Notes under the pieces: generated by a model
Databases searched by the model: none
Told to the model about the DNA's origin: nothing
The model's input: only the letters and a program-made list of their open reading frames with translations
In this document: positions 1-4,640 of the stretch, in pieces
Numbering within the stretch: the stretch's first letter is position 1
Layout of the letters: every line of letters starts with the position of its first letter
Position numbers and translations under genes: made by a program
NCBI GenBank assembly: GCA_013214885.1
Contig: JABSRS010000214.1
Coordinates: 1-6,251 of the forward strand
DNA length: 6,251 bases
Direction: 5' to 3'
Source: Gammaproteobacteria bacterium
GTDB lineage: Bacteria; Pseudomonadota; Gammaproteobacteria; Enterobacterales; Psychrobiaceae

Positions 1-218
1 TAACCGACTGGAGCGGGCGACATATCGACCCACACAAAAGTGGCTATCTTGAAACCACTGAACCGAAAATATTAGAAGACTTAGGCATCGACCAAGACAC
101 ATGGCTCGAGGCCGTTATCAACTTCAGGCGACAATACGGTAGTTTTGCTGGCAGCGAGAAAATATTACGCAGTAACGCACATTTGCACGGATGCAGCTGG
201 CACAAAGGTGTTCACTGA
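1..218 (+). CDS. C-terminal end of an IS200/REP-type (Y1) transposase-like protein, 5' end outside window
   Basis: An open frame with codons beginning at base 3 runs to a TGA at 216-218, leaving about 71 residues of an otherwise unseen protein. The readable end begins TDWSGR, continues with PKILEDLGID and WLEAVINFRRQYG, and finishes with GCSWHKGVH. The order 'DWTGR ... PxILxxLG(I/L) ... W ... F ... G' is what I recognise from the C-terminal tail of the roughly 300-residue transposase-like proteins with an IS200/REP Y1 domain, which act as single-strand DNA nucleases. The catalytic HUH motif and tyrosine would lie upstream of the window, so activity cannot be judged. No neighbour relationship is visible: 296 bases and a fresh promoter separate it from the next gene. 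The family call comes from remembered pattern only and is moderately sure. Confidence 0.55.
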   Translation, partial: TDWSGRHIDPHKSGYLETTEPKILEDLGIDQDTWLEAVINFRRQYGSFAGSEKILRSNAHLHGCSWHKGVH

Positions 219-422
219 CAAAATTCAGCCCTAAAAGTTGGTATTAAATCGTTATTATTGATAGCGGTTGATTAAGTGACAGCAAATTTTAGAGTTTTCC
301 GCCAGTAATGTAGAAATTGATTAAAAATATCAATTTAAGAAAAATATGAGTACGTGCGATTATAATTTAATCGGGTAGTGGTTTAAATGTTTAGGCTGTA
401 TTACAGCAATATATTTTTGCCT

Positions 423-450
423 GTCCAATTATTCGTGTCCAATTATTCGT
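423..450. repeat. Perfect 14-bp tandem direct repeat
   Basis: The 14-mer GTCCAATTATTCGT occurs twice back to back at 423-436 and 437-450 with no mismatch, followed by TTTTTG. It lies about 30 bases upstream of the -35 box of the arsR-like promoter. It could be a pair of direct binding sites for an activator, or simply a slippage duplication; the sequence does not decide between them. The rest of 219-480 shows no gene, attC site or strong hairpin that I can support. Confidence 0.8.
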
Positions 451-480
451 TTTTGTTCGGGCGTATTAGTAATATCTGCC

Positions 481-508
481 TTGACATATTCCCATATTGG
501 AATATTAT
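481..508 (+). promoter_or_regulatory. Sigma-70-type promoter of the arsR-like operon
   Basis: A perfect -35 hexamer TTGACA lies at 481-486. After a 16-base spacer comes TATTAT at 503-508, one mismatch from the -10 consensus. The expected transcription start is about 515, which coincides with the ATG at 515-517 that best fits the ArsR protein. No Shine-Dalgarno sequence precedes that ATG (the bases are ATTATAGCCAA), so the first gene may be translated from a leaderless mRNA. The promoter is inferred from sequence only. Confidence 0.7.
486..505. promoter_or_regulatory. Palindromic operator between the -35 and -10 boxes
   Basis: ATATTCC (486-492) and GGAATAT (499-505) form a perfect 7-bp inverted repeat with a 6-base spacer. 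It fills the promoter spacer and touches both hexamers. A dimeric winged-helix repressor bound here would exclude RNA polymerase. The gene directly downstream encodes an ArsR-family repressor, so autoregulation is the simplest reading; this is inference from position and symmetry. Confidence 0.65.
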
Positions 509-514
509 AGCCAA

Positions 515-862
515 ATGCCTAGATTAAAAACCACACACGATATTTTTAGCGCAATTGGTGAACCCAAGCGTAGAGTGTTAATTGAGCAGCTCGCCCTTAA
601 AGAAATGACTGTTAATGAACTGGTCGACATTGTTAAGTGGTCTCAGCCTACGGTCTCGAAGCACTTAAGTGTCTTAAAAAAGGTGCGTATAGTTTCCGAA
701 AGAAAAGAAGGCCGATATCGATTTTATCGAATTCAACCAGAAGAACTACGCCCTATTCAAGAGTGGATGCACCAGCTCGAAAAATATTGGGGCAGCACCA
801 TGGATCAACTAGATAATTATTTAAACCTTATTCAAGTAAAGGGAACGGATAGTGAGCACTGA
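515..862 (+). CDS. ArsR-family winged-helix transcriptional repressor
   Basis: The product is 115 residues from the ATG at 515, the usual size for ArsR/SmtB regulators. The fold begins at once with HDIFSAIGEPKRRVLIEQLA (helix 1 and helix 2), then MTVNELVDIV and the recognition helix SQPTVSKHLSVLKK. The beta wing follows around residues 58-74 (VSERKEGRYRFYRI), and a C-terminal helix around 76-105 should make the dimer. There is no cysteine at all, so the classic arsenic or metal thiolate sites are absent. It belongs to the non-metal ArsR branch that often sits beside AHSA1/SRPBCC genes. An upstream in-frame TTG at 497 is open but lies inside the promoter and has no Shine-Dalgarno, so ATG 515 is preferred. 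Its end overlaps the next gene by 11 bases, implying translational coupling. It probably represses its own operon through the palindrome at 486-505; the ligand is unknown. Confidence 0.92.
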   Translation: MPRLKTTHDIFSAIGEPKRRVLIEQLALKEMTVNELVDIVKWSQPTVSKHLSVLKKVRIVSERKEGRYRFYRIQPEELRPIQEWMHQLEKYWGSTMDQLDNYLNLIQVKGTDSEH

Positions 863-1358
863 TAAAATAATTCCTTCAGAGATTATTAGAGAGTTCAATG
901 CCCCAAGACAGCTTGTTTTTGATGCATGGACTCAGGTAAAACACCTCAATAACTGGATGTTTCCAATGGCAGGCTGCAAGTGTGAATTTGTATCAGCGAA
1001 CATCATTGATGGCGGCACCTCATTGCACAAAGTCACCATGCCCAATGGGCATGAAATGTGGCTTTATACCAAATATGAAAAGGTGGTAGCTCCTGAAAAG
1101 CTAGTTTTTTTGCAGTATTTTTCTAACAAAAATGGAGATATTGTGCCCATGCCTCATATCCCCAATTGGCCGAGAGATATGTTTGCTACCCTACTATTTG
1201 AAGAACTGTCCGACGATAAAACTAAATTAACCTTTCTATGGGAGCCTCGAAACCCAACACCAGAAGAACTTCAAGCATTTGAATCCACTCGGTCAGAACA
1301 TGGCAATGGCTGGGGTGCTGGTATGGAACAACTCAACAGTTATCTGGAATCATTATGA
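852..1358 (+). CDS. AHSA1/SRPBCC domain protein
   Basis: The protein has 168 residues and starts at a GTG (852) inside the end of the ArsR gene, with AAAGGGA (838-844) as a well-placed ribosome site. The N-terminal segment REFNAPRQLVFDAWTQ followed by LNNWMFP is the hallmark opening of AHSA1-like members of the START/Bet v1 superfamily. A run of predicted beta strands follows (HKVTMPNGHEMWLYTKYEKV, LVFLQYF, KLTFLWEP), and a long C-terminal helix begins near HGNGWGAGMEQLNSYL. These helix-grip folds enclose a hydrophobic cavity and bind small lipophilic ligands. There is no signal peptide or membrane segment, so it should be cytoplasmic. ArsR plus AHSA1 pairs are widespread; the usual guess is that the regulator controls the ligand-binding partner. 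The real ligand or reaction is unknown, and no catalytic residue can be named. Confidence 0.9.
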   Translation: MSTDKIIPSEIIREFNAPRQLVFDAWTQVKHLNNWMFPMAGCKCEFVSANIIDGGTSLHKVTMPNGHEMWLYTKYEKVVAPEKLVFLQYFSNKNGDIVPMPHIPNWPRDMFATLLFEELSDDKTKLTFLWEPRNPTPEELQAFESTRSEHGNGWGAGMEQLNSYLESL

Positions 1359-1406
1359 AGCTGAGCATTGAAGCAAACACTATCAAAAAGGAGCGGAGAT
1401 AAAAAC

Positions 1407-1916
1407 ATGAAAAAGACAATCCTAATACTTAGCGCGTTATTATTTATAGGCATCCTTTACTTGGCTATTGAGGGACGAAACATGCAAGAAATTAAAACAG
1501 AAATTGAAATATCCGCCCCACCATCTAAAGTTTGGGGAATTATTAAGGATATTGAAAAATGGCAAGAGTGGAGTCCGACCATTAATGCTTCACAAGGTAT
1601 AGCATCTATTGGTTCAAAACTCAGTATCACGATGATGAGTGAAGAAAAAGGTAAGGATGGCCCAAAATATACTCCAATTATTTTGAAACTTGAGGAACCT
1701 AAATATTTTCACTGGCGCGCTCATATGATGGCTGAATTCATCTTCACTAATGATAAAATATTTCTGCTAGAAGAAATCAGCACAGGAACAAAAGTAACAC
1801 ACATAGAAACATTTAAAGGGCTGATTACGCCAATGTTTCGGGGAAAGATCGAAAAGGGTGTTCCGCCGATGTTAAATTTAATGAATGAAGCGTTGAAAGA
1901 CTTAGCTGAGAAATAA
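1407..1916 (+). CDS. Membrane-anchored SRPBCC (polyketide cyclase/START-like) protein
   Basis: The product is 169 residues from ATG 1407. A TTG at 1368 would add 13 residues, but the ATG has GGAG at 1395-1398 eight bases ahead and AAGGAG just before that, and it opens directly into a typical anchor. Residues 1-3 are MKK, residues 4-21 are a hydrophobic stretch (TILILSALLFIGILYLAI), and a soluble domain follows, so an N-terminal membrane anchor with the domain outside the cytoplasm is likely. The domain has the SRPBCC signature ISAPPSKVWGIIKDIEKWQEWSP, then beta strands ending in TKVTHIETFKG and a C-terminal helix PPMLNLMNEALKDLAEK. It is the third gene of the operon, 48 bases after the AHSA1 gene, with no promoter or terminator in between. 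Two ligand-binding folds under one regulator, one cytoplasmic and one membrane-tethered, suggest handling of a lipophilic compound. That is inference. Confidence 0.82.
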   Translation: MKKTILILSALLFIGILYLAIEGRNMQEIKTEIEISAPPSKVWGIIKDIEKWQEWSPTINASQGIASIGSKLSITMMSEEKGKDGPKYTPIILKLEEPKYFHWRAHMMAEFIFTNDKIFLLEEISTGTKVTHIETFKGLITPMFRGKIEKGVPPMLNLMNEALKDLAEK

Positions 1917-1932
1917 ATTACATGATAAAAAA

Positions 1933-1992
1933 ACATAACAAAAAGTTCAAAAATCACGCCAAAAAGCGGCGCATTTTAACTTGGCGTTATGT
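1933..1992 (+). other. Integron attC site 1 (60 bp)
   Basis: R'' is ACATAAC (1933-1939) and R' is GTTATGT (1986-1992), exact reverse complements. Inside them, L'' AGTTCAAAA (1944-1952) pairs with L' TTTTAACT (1974-1981), leaving one unpaired C in L''. That C corresponds to the extrahelical G on the folded bottom strand used by integron integrases. A terminal stem CGCC/GGCG (1957-1960 with 1968-1971) closes the fold. Cleavage would fall between G1986 and T1987. Length and layout are those of a canonical short attC. It lies 16 bases after the SRPBCC stop and ends 15 bases before the DoxX start, as expected at a cassette junction. Confidence 0.9.
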
Positions 1993-2399
1993 GTAAATGG
2001 AGGTTACGTGAAAATTTTAAATTATATTTTGATAGCGTTGATCGCATTATTAAGTATTGCAGCAGGTGCCGCTAAAGTAATGGAATTACCTCAAGAAGTG
2101 CAGTTTCTTCAGAGCTTTGGTTTTAGTTCACTACTAATAATTACTTATGGTTTGGTTCAAATCGCCGGTGGTGGATTATTGGCTTTTCCTAAAACTTTAA
2201 AGTGGGGTGCAATAATCATAATTTTGGCATTTGCATTGTCCACAGTTTTAATTTTTGTTGGCGGTAATTTTGTGTTTGGCCTAGCTTCAATGCTGCCCAT
2301 TATCATTGCAGGCATAATACTCTGGTTATCTCGTAAAGTTACACATAACGAATAAGGATAGATCGTGATCGCGGAGCGAGCCACGATCTTATCAGATTG
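1987..2399 (+). mobile_element. Integron gene cassette carrying the DoxX-like gene (413 bp)
   Basis: The cassette runs from the cleavage point in attC1 (G1986/T1987) to the one in attC2 (G2399/T2400). Its first bases TTATGTGTAA (1987-1996), together with the preceding G, are an exact 11-bp reverse complement of TTACACATAAC (2339-2349) at its other end. That is required if the free circular cassette is to rebuild its own attC. It carries a single gene with a ribosome site only 12 bases inside the left boundary, the compact layout typical of cassettes. No promoter is visible inside, so transcription must come from upstream. Confidence 0.88.
2008..2355 (+). CDS. DoxX-like small integral membrane protein, cassette-encoded
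   Basis: The protein has 115 residues from GTG 2008, with GGAGG at 1999-2003 four bases ahead. A longer frame opening at 1981 lies inside attC1 and is rejected. Four hydrophobic segments are visible: about residues 3-23 (ILNYILIALIALLSIAAGAAK), 44-61 (SLLIITYGLVQIAGGGLL), 66-86 (WGAIIIILAFALSTVLIFVGG) and 91-108 (GLASMLPIIIAGIILWL). The AAGAAKV motif at the end of helix 1, the FLQSFG loop and the overall length fit DoxX-like proteins of the inner membrane. Their biochemical role is poorly defined; some relatives take part in quinone or thiol redox chemistry. The last codons and TAA (2353-2355) overlap the R'' box of attC2, a common cassette economy. DoxX-like genes often accompany ArsR and AHSA1 genes in other genomes, so co-function with the upstream operon is plausible, although here the gene is a separate cassette. 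Confidence 0.8.
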   Translation: MKILNYILIALIALLSIAAGAAKVMELPQEVQFLQSFGFSSLLIITYGLVQIAGGGLLAFPKTLKWGAIIIILAFALSTVLIFVGGNFVFGLASMLPIIIAGIILWLSRKVTHNE

Positions 2400-2405
2400 T
2401 TGAAC
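2343..2405 (+). other. Integron attC site 2 (63 bp)
   Basis: R'' is ACATAAC (2343-2349) and R' is GTTGAAC (2399-2405), with cleavage between G2399 and T2400. R'' does not match this R' beyond AAC/GTT, as expected when the TTGAAC half belongs to the next cassette. R'' does match the start of its own cassette at 1986 exactly. The internal stem is GATCGTG (2361-2367) with CACGATC (2382-2388), extended by GATA (2357-2360) with TATC (2390-2393) across one unpaired T at 2389. It is capped by TCGC-GGA-GCGA (2369-2379). The extra base lies on the L' arm rather than on L'', which is atypical. Alone the stem could be taken for a terminator, but there is no T-tract. Confidence 0.8.
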
Positions 2406-2602
2406 AAGCCCGGTGTTGAATGTATGCAGTGTGATCGTTCTTCTATAAGCAAATATATAGATTTGGCGTTTGATGATTTATTAACAAGATTAGTTACACA
2501 CTATTTTTTGACTGAGTGCCCCCTTAACCACATCTGGCTAATAAATTTAGTTTATGTTTCACTAAGTTATAAACTCCTTATCATGTGAGTATTCGATCAT
2601 TT
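2406..2602. other. Non-coding left flank of the IS91 element, possible cassette-gene remnant
   Basis: About 200 AT-rich bases lie between attC2 and the end of the transposase. A plus-strand frame from ATG 2424 to TGA 2586-2588 would encode 54 residues (starting MQCDRSSISKYIDL), but it has no Shine-Dalgarno and the tail is rich in L, Y and I without family features. It may be the broken start of the original cassette gene running into the element, or chance. The origin end of the IS91 element must also lie here. I see no convincing hairpin that marks it. Confidence 0.35.
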
Positions 2603-3678
2603 TTAGGCTGACAGGGTTAAAGCTACCTTTGTCGTTCGTTGCCTATTAGGGATAAATGCCACAATATTCATCTCGCCCTGACATGCCGAACAGATAAATT
2701 TTGGCCGTTCTCTGGGTATCACTGGCGTGATAATCATGTGCAGTAGCAATTGAATTAATCCCAGCCATTTTTTCGCATTACCATGCACAAAACCGTAATC
2801 TCTCACTCGCCTAAATCCCTTCGGTAAAACGTGCTGTAATATATGCCAACAAAAATCAGCGCCTGTTAACTGTCGGCGCGCGACCTTGTTGGTGTCACTG
2901 TCGATATATTCAAAAGTCACCATGCCATTTCGATGAGACTTGATGGCTTTATTACTTAATACACCGCGATACAGATAGCGTGATAAATACTTAAGTGCAG
3001 GCTTACCTTGACCCACATGGCGGCAATCGACGACCCACTTTTTAGGGGCGGCGAAAGGTAGGCTGAGTTTGGCTTTGTTGAGCGCATCAATCATTTTTGC
3101 ACGAAAGACTTTAGCGAGCGAAAACTCATTAAACAGGTATTTGTTTTTTACCTTTCGCCATTGCCTTCTTTTCTTGTCGATAGCACCGCCCGGTATAATG
3201 ACGTGGCAATGCGGGTGGTAATCGAGCCTCCGGGTATGGGTATGAAGCACCGCCGTCATGGCCAGTTCGCCAGCCAGTGTTTTATCGTTTAGTCCAAACT
3301 CCTTTAAAGTGGCAATGACACATTCAAACAATGCGCTATAAACCACTTTTTGATGTTGCCACGCACTAATTTTCGGTATTGAAACGGTAAGGTAAACGTC
3401 ACCATAAAATAGGGAACGGGCAACAACTTGGCGGTTTGCTTATCAAGCCTTTGTGACGTTTCATGATTTTGGCACGTTGCACAATGGTGGTGGCCGCAGG
3501 ACATTGGGTTATATTGATAATGATCGCACGCCCCGCAGTGTAACTTTAATTGTCCAGAGGCGTTGGTTCGACAACGTAAAAACGCATGGAGTGCTTGGTA
3601 ATGCTGTGATTTAAACTGACTGGCGTATTGGGTTAATAGCGTCTGTTGATAGTGGATAAACAGCTCATTAATCGTCAT
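2603..3678 (-). pseudogene. IS91-family Y2 (HUH) transposase, broken by a frameshift
   Basis: The gene starts at the ATG complementary to 3676-3678 (a GTG three codons earlier is also open). The first frame carries the N-terminal zinc-binding module with C48, C51, C61, C66 and C69 (CGACDHYQYNPMSCGHHHCATC), then FMVTFTLP. The second frame resumes as WQHQKVVYSALFECV and holds the whole nuclease: HPHCH (the HUH pair), the Y-x-x-x-Y pair of Y2 enzymes in KYLSRYLYRG, and a C-terminal CSAC motif. Such enzymes nick single strands and drive rolling-circle-like transposition. The join lies near 3361-3369: in place of a codon run reading L-A-W-Q-H-Q there is TTAGTGCGTGG, two bases too many (or one too few). 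No internal stop otherwise interrupts either part. All catalytic residues survive, so the damage may be recent. Confidence 0.9.
3361..3369 (-). other. Site of the frameshift in the transposase
   Basis: On the coding strand TTAGTGCGTGG reads L-V-R-G in the upstream frame. The family-like continuation A-W-Q-H-Q-K is in the next frame, beginning with GCG TGG. A two-base gain (GT or TG) fits the observation. The nearby CAAAAAG (complement of 3346-3352) could allow minus-one slippage, but the product would then have RGNIKK where AWQHQK belongs, so a programmed shift there is less likely than a mutation. Confidence 0.7.
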
Positions 3679-4446
3679 GGTGCTCACCGCGCTTTGATAG
3701 GTTTAAGTTGGTGACGAGCTGATTAATGGCTTGCTGAGAGTCGAGTTCAATGATTTTAGTTAAATGAGTGTAGCGCTCAGTGGTAACCGTGCTTTTGTGA
3801 CCAAGGATAAGCTGAACTTGCCGTAAGCTAACACGTTGTTCAAGTAAATGTGTGGCGTAGCAATGGCGAAGAGAATGCATCGTAATTTTTTTTTAATGCC
3901 GCAGGTCTGCAAAATGGCTTTTAGTGCCGTTTGAACACCGCTTTTATTCATGTATGTGGTGGCGTGTTTAATGGTTTCGTTATTGCCTCGTGCATTAGGA
4001 AATAACCAATTGGCGTTTCTATGTTGGCGCCATAAGCCCATGGAGTAGACGGTTAATATAAAAACACGATAGCGATTTTGAGAGGCTGCCGTGATGAGTT
4101 GATTGATTTGATTGGGGGTTAAAATGTCGGGGATGGTTGTCACGCGTGGGGGCTTTATCATTTTGAGCCAAGTCCAGTCACTTTTAAGCACGTACTTCCA
4201 AAAGAACTGGATGCCATTGCGATCGAGTTTTACGGTGCTCCAAGAGTGAGATTCAATCAATTGGAGAAAGTAATCTTCAAGTTGAGTGTGAGATAACCTG
4301 TCTGGTGAACAATCAAAAAGCTCAGCGAGACGCCTCACTGCACGGGAGTAGGCATCGATGGTACTAACGCTTAACCCTCGTAATTTCATTCGCTTAAGGT
4401 GGTTTTCATAAAGTGCGGCAAAGTGGTTTTTTTCTTGAGAGTTCAT
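3668..4446 (-). pseudogene. Tyrosine recombinase of the IS91 element, with internal deletion and frameshift
   Basis: The start is the ATG complementary to 4444-4446, with GGAG six bases ahead. The N-terminal SAM-like core-binding domain is intact (FAALYENHLKRMKLRGLSVSTIDAY through IQFFWKYVL), followed by the linker IPDILTPNQINQLI. In the catalytic domain VYSMGL runs straight into WRQHRNANWLFP near 4023-4042. Relatives have roughly 55-60 residues there, including the first catalytic arginine of the RHRHY set and the beta-hairpin lysine region. The deletion keeps the frame. Further on, an A9 run (complement of 3886-3894) shifts the frame; ten A's would give [13 protein letters not shown]. In the second frame the remaining catalytic parts are present: HSLRH, LILGH and the tyrosine in TTERYTH. 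It ends 11 bases inside the transposase start. With the first arginine missing, it cannot be an active recombinase. Confidence 0.88.
3886..3894 (-). repeat. A9 homopolymer at the recombinase frameshift
   Basis: Nine T's on the plus strand (nine A's on the coding strand) fall exactly where the reading frame changes. A run of this length is prone to replication slippage and to RNA-polymerase slippage. A single extra A in some transcripts would restore the frame to the HSLRH segment. With the upstream deletion, restored protein would still lack its first catalytic arginine. Confidence 0.8.
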
Positions 4447-4528
4447 GATAGACTCCAAGTATTAAGGCTCAAAATTAAGCTTACTTAGAGTTTAGATGAG
4501 AGGTGGTTTTCTGTCGCGTAGCGGCTTC

Positions 4529-4640
4529 GTTCAACAAGCAACTTAACGCAGATTCGGTGTACAGTCACGCGTTTTGCAAAAAGACGCAAAACATCGCACC
4601 AACTAACCAGTGAGGTTTACTGGTTAGTTGGGCGTTAATT
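4529..4640 (+). other. Integron attC site 3 (112 bp)
   Basis: R'' is GTTCAAC (4529-4535) and R' is GTTAATT (4634-4640), with cleavage between G4634 and T4635. R'' is complementary to TTGAAC at the left end of the same cassette (2400-2405). L'' CAACTTAAC (4539-4547) pairs with L' GTTAGTTG (4623-4630), leaving one unpaired T in L'', the expected attC asymmetry. The long variable stem includes GTTTTGC/GCAAAAC (4571-4577 with 4586-4592) and GGTG/CACC. A competing perfect 11-bp palindrome AACTAACCAGT/ACTGGTTAGTT (4601-4611 with 4619-4629) overlaps L'. The length approaches that of Vibrio-type repeats and is twice that of attC1, so the sites here are heterogeneous. Confidence 0.85.

Larger units (their letters stand above)
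2406..4528 (-). mobile_element. Degenerate IS91-family insertion sequence with recombinase and Y2 transposase genes
   Basis: The element reads leftwards: tyrosine recombinase first, then the Y2 HUH transposase, overlapping by 11 bases. This two-gene order is found in a subset of IS91 elements. Exact ends cannot be set from one copy, because IS91 elements make no target duplication; the coordinates given are the outer limits allowed by the flanking attC sites. In IS91 the origin end, downstream of the transposase, abuts GAAC or CAAG in this orientation. Both occur at the left edge (GAAC 2402-2405, CAAG 2405-2408), and another CAAG occurs at 2485-2488. Both genes are broken, so the element should not move without help. 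Confidence 0.75.
2400..4634 (+). mobile_element. Large integron cassette containing an IS91-family element (2235 bp)
   Basis: The unit lies between the cleavage points of attC2 (G2399/T2400) and attC3 (G4634/T4635). The junction reading GTTGAAC at 2399-2405 is the reverse complement of R'' GTTCAAC at 4529-4535. The match continues outward as CAAGCC (2405-2410) against GGCTTC G (4523-4529) with one bulged base. Both ends therefore belong to one cassette, although almost all of its length is now a minus-strand IS91-type element. Any original cassette gene is interrupted or gone; only short flanks (from 2400, and up to 4528) could be remnants. Confidence 0.75.

Noticed and set aside
219..480. 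attI site or integron integrase promoter region
   Set aside because: No integrase frame on the minus strand and no convincing G-TT-R-R-R-Y core with flanking integrase sites was found.
1721..1957. Minus-strand 78-codon frame opposite the SRPBCC gene
   Set aside because: It is antisense to a well-supported gene, has no ribosome site or family features, and runs into attC1.
1957..1971. Terminator hairpin after the SRPBCC gene
   Set aside because: The stem is only four base pairs, is not followed by a run of T's, and is the tip of attC1.
2157..2384. Minus-strand 75-codon frame opposite the DoxX gene
   Set aside because: It is a shadow of the membrane protein gene and begins inside attC2.
2361..2388. 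Rho-independent terminator after the DoxX gene
   Set aside because: The hairpin has no T-tract and lies exactly between matching R'' and R' boxes, so attC explains it better.
2424..2588. Real 54-residue gene at the start of the IS91-bearing cassette
   Set aside because: It has no Shine-Dalgarno and an unremarkable composition, so it is kept only as a possible remnant.
3346..3352. Programmed minus-one frameshift in the transposase at CAAAAAG
   Set aside because: Shifting here would leave RGNIKK in place of the family-like AWQHQK, which is encoded in the other frame upstream. The indel must lie earlier.
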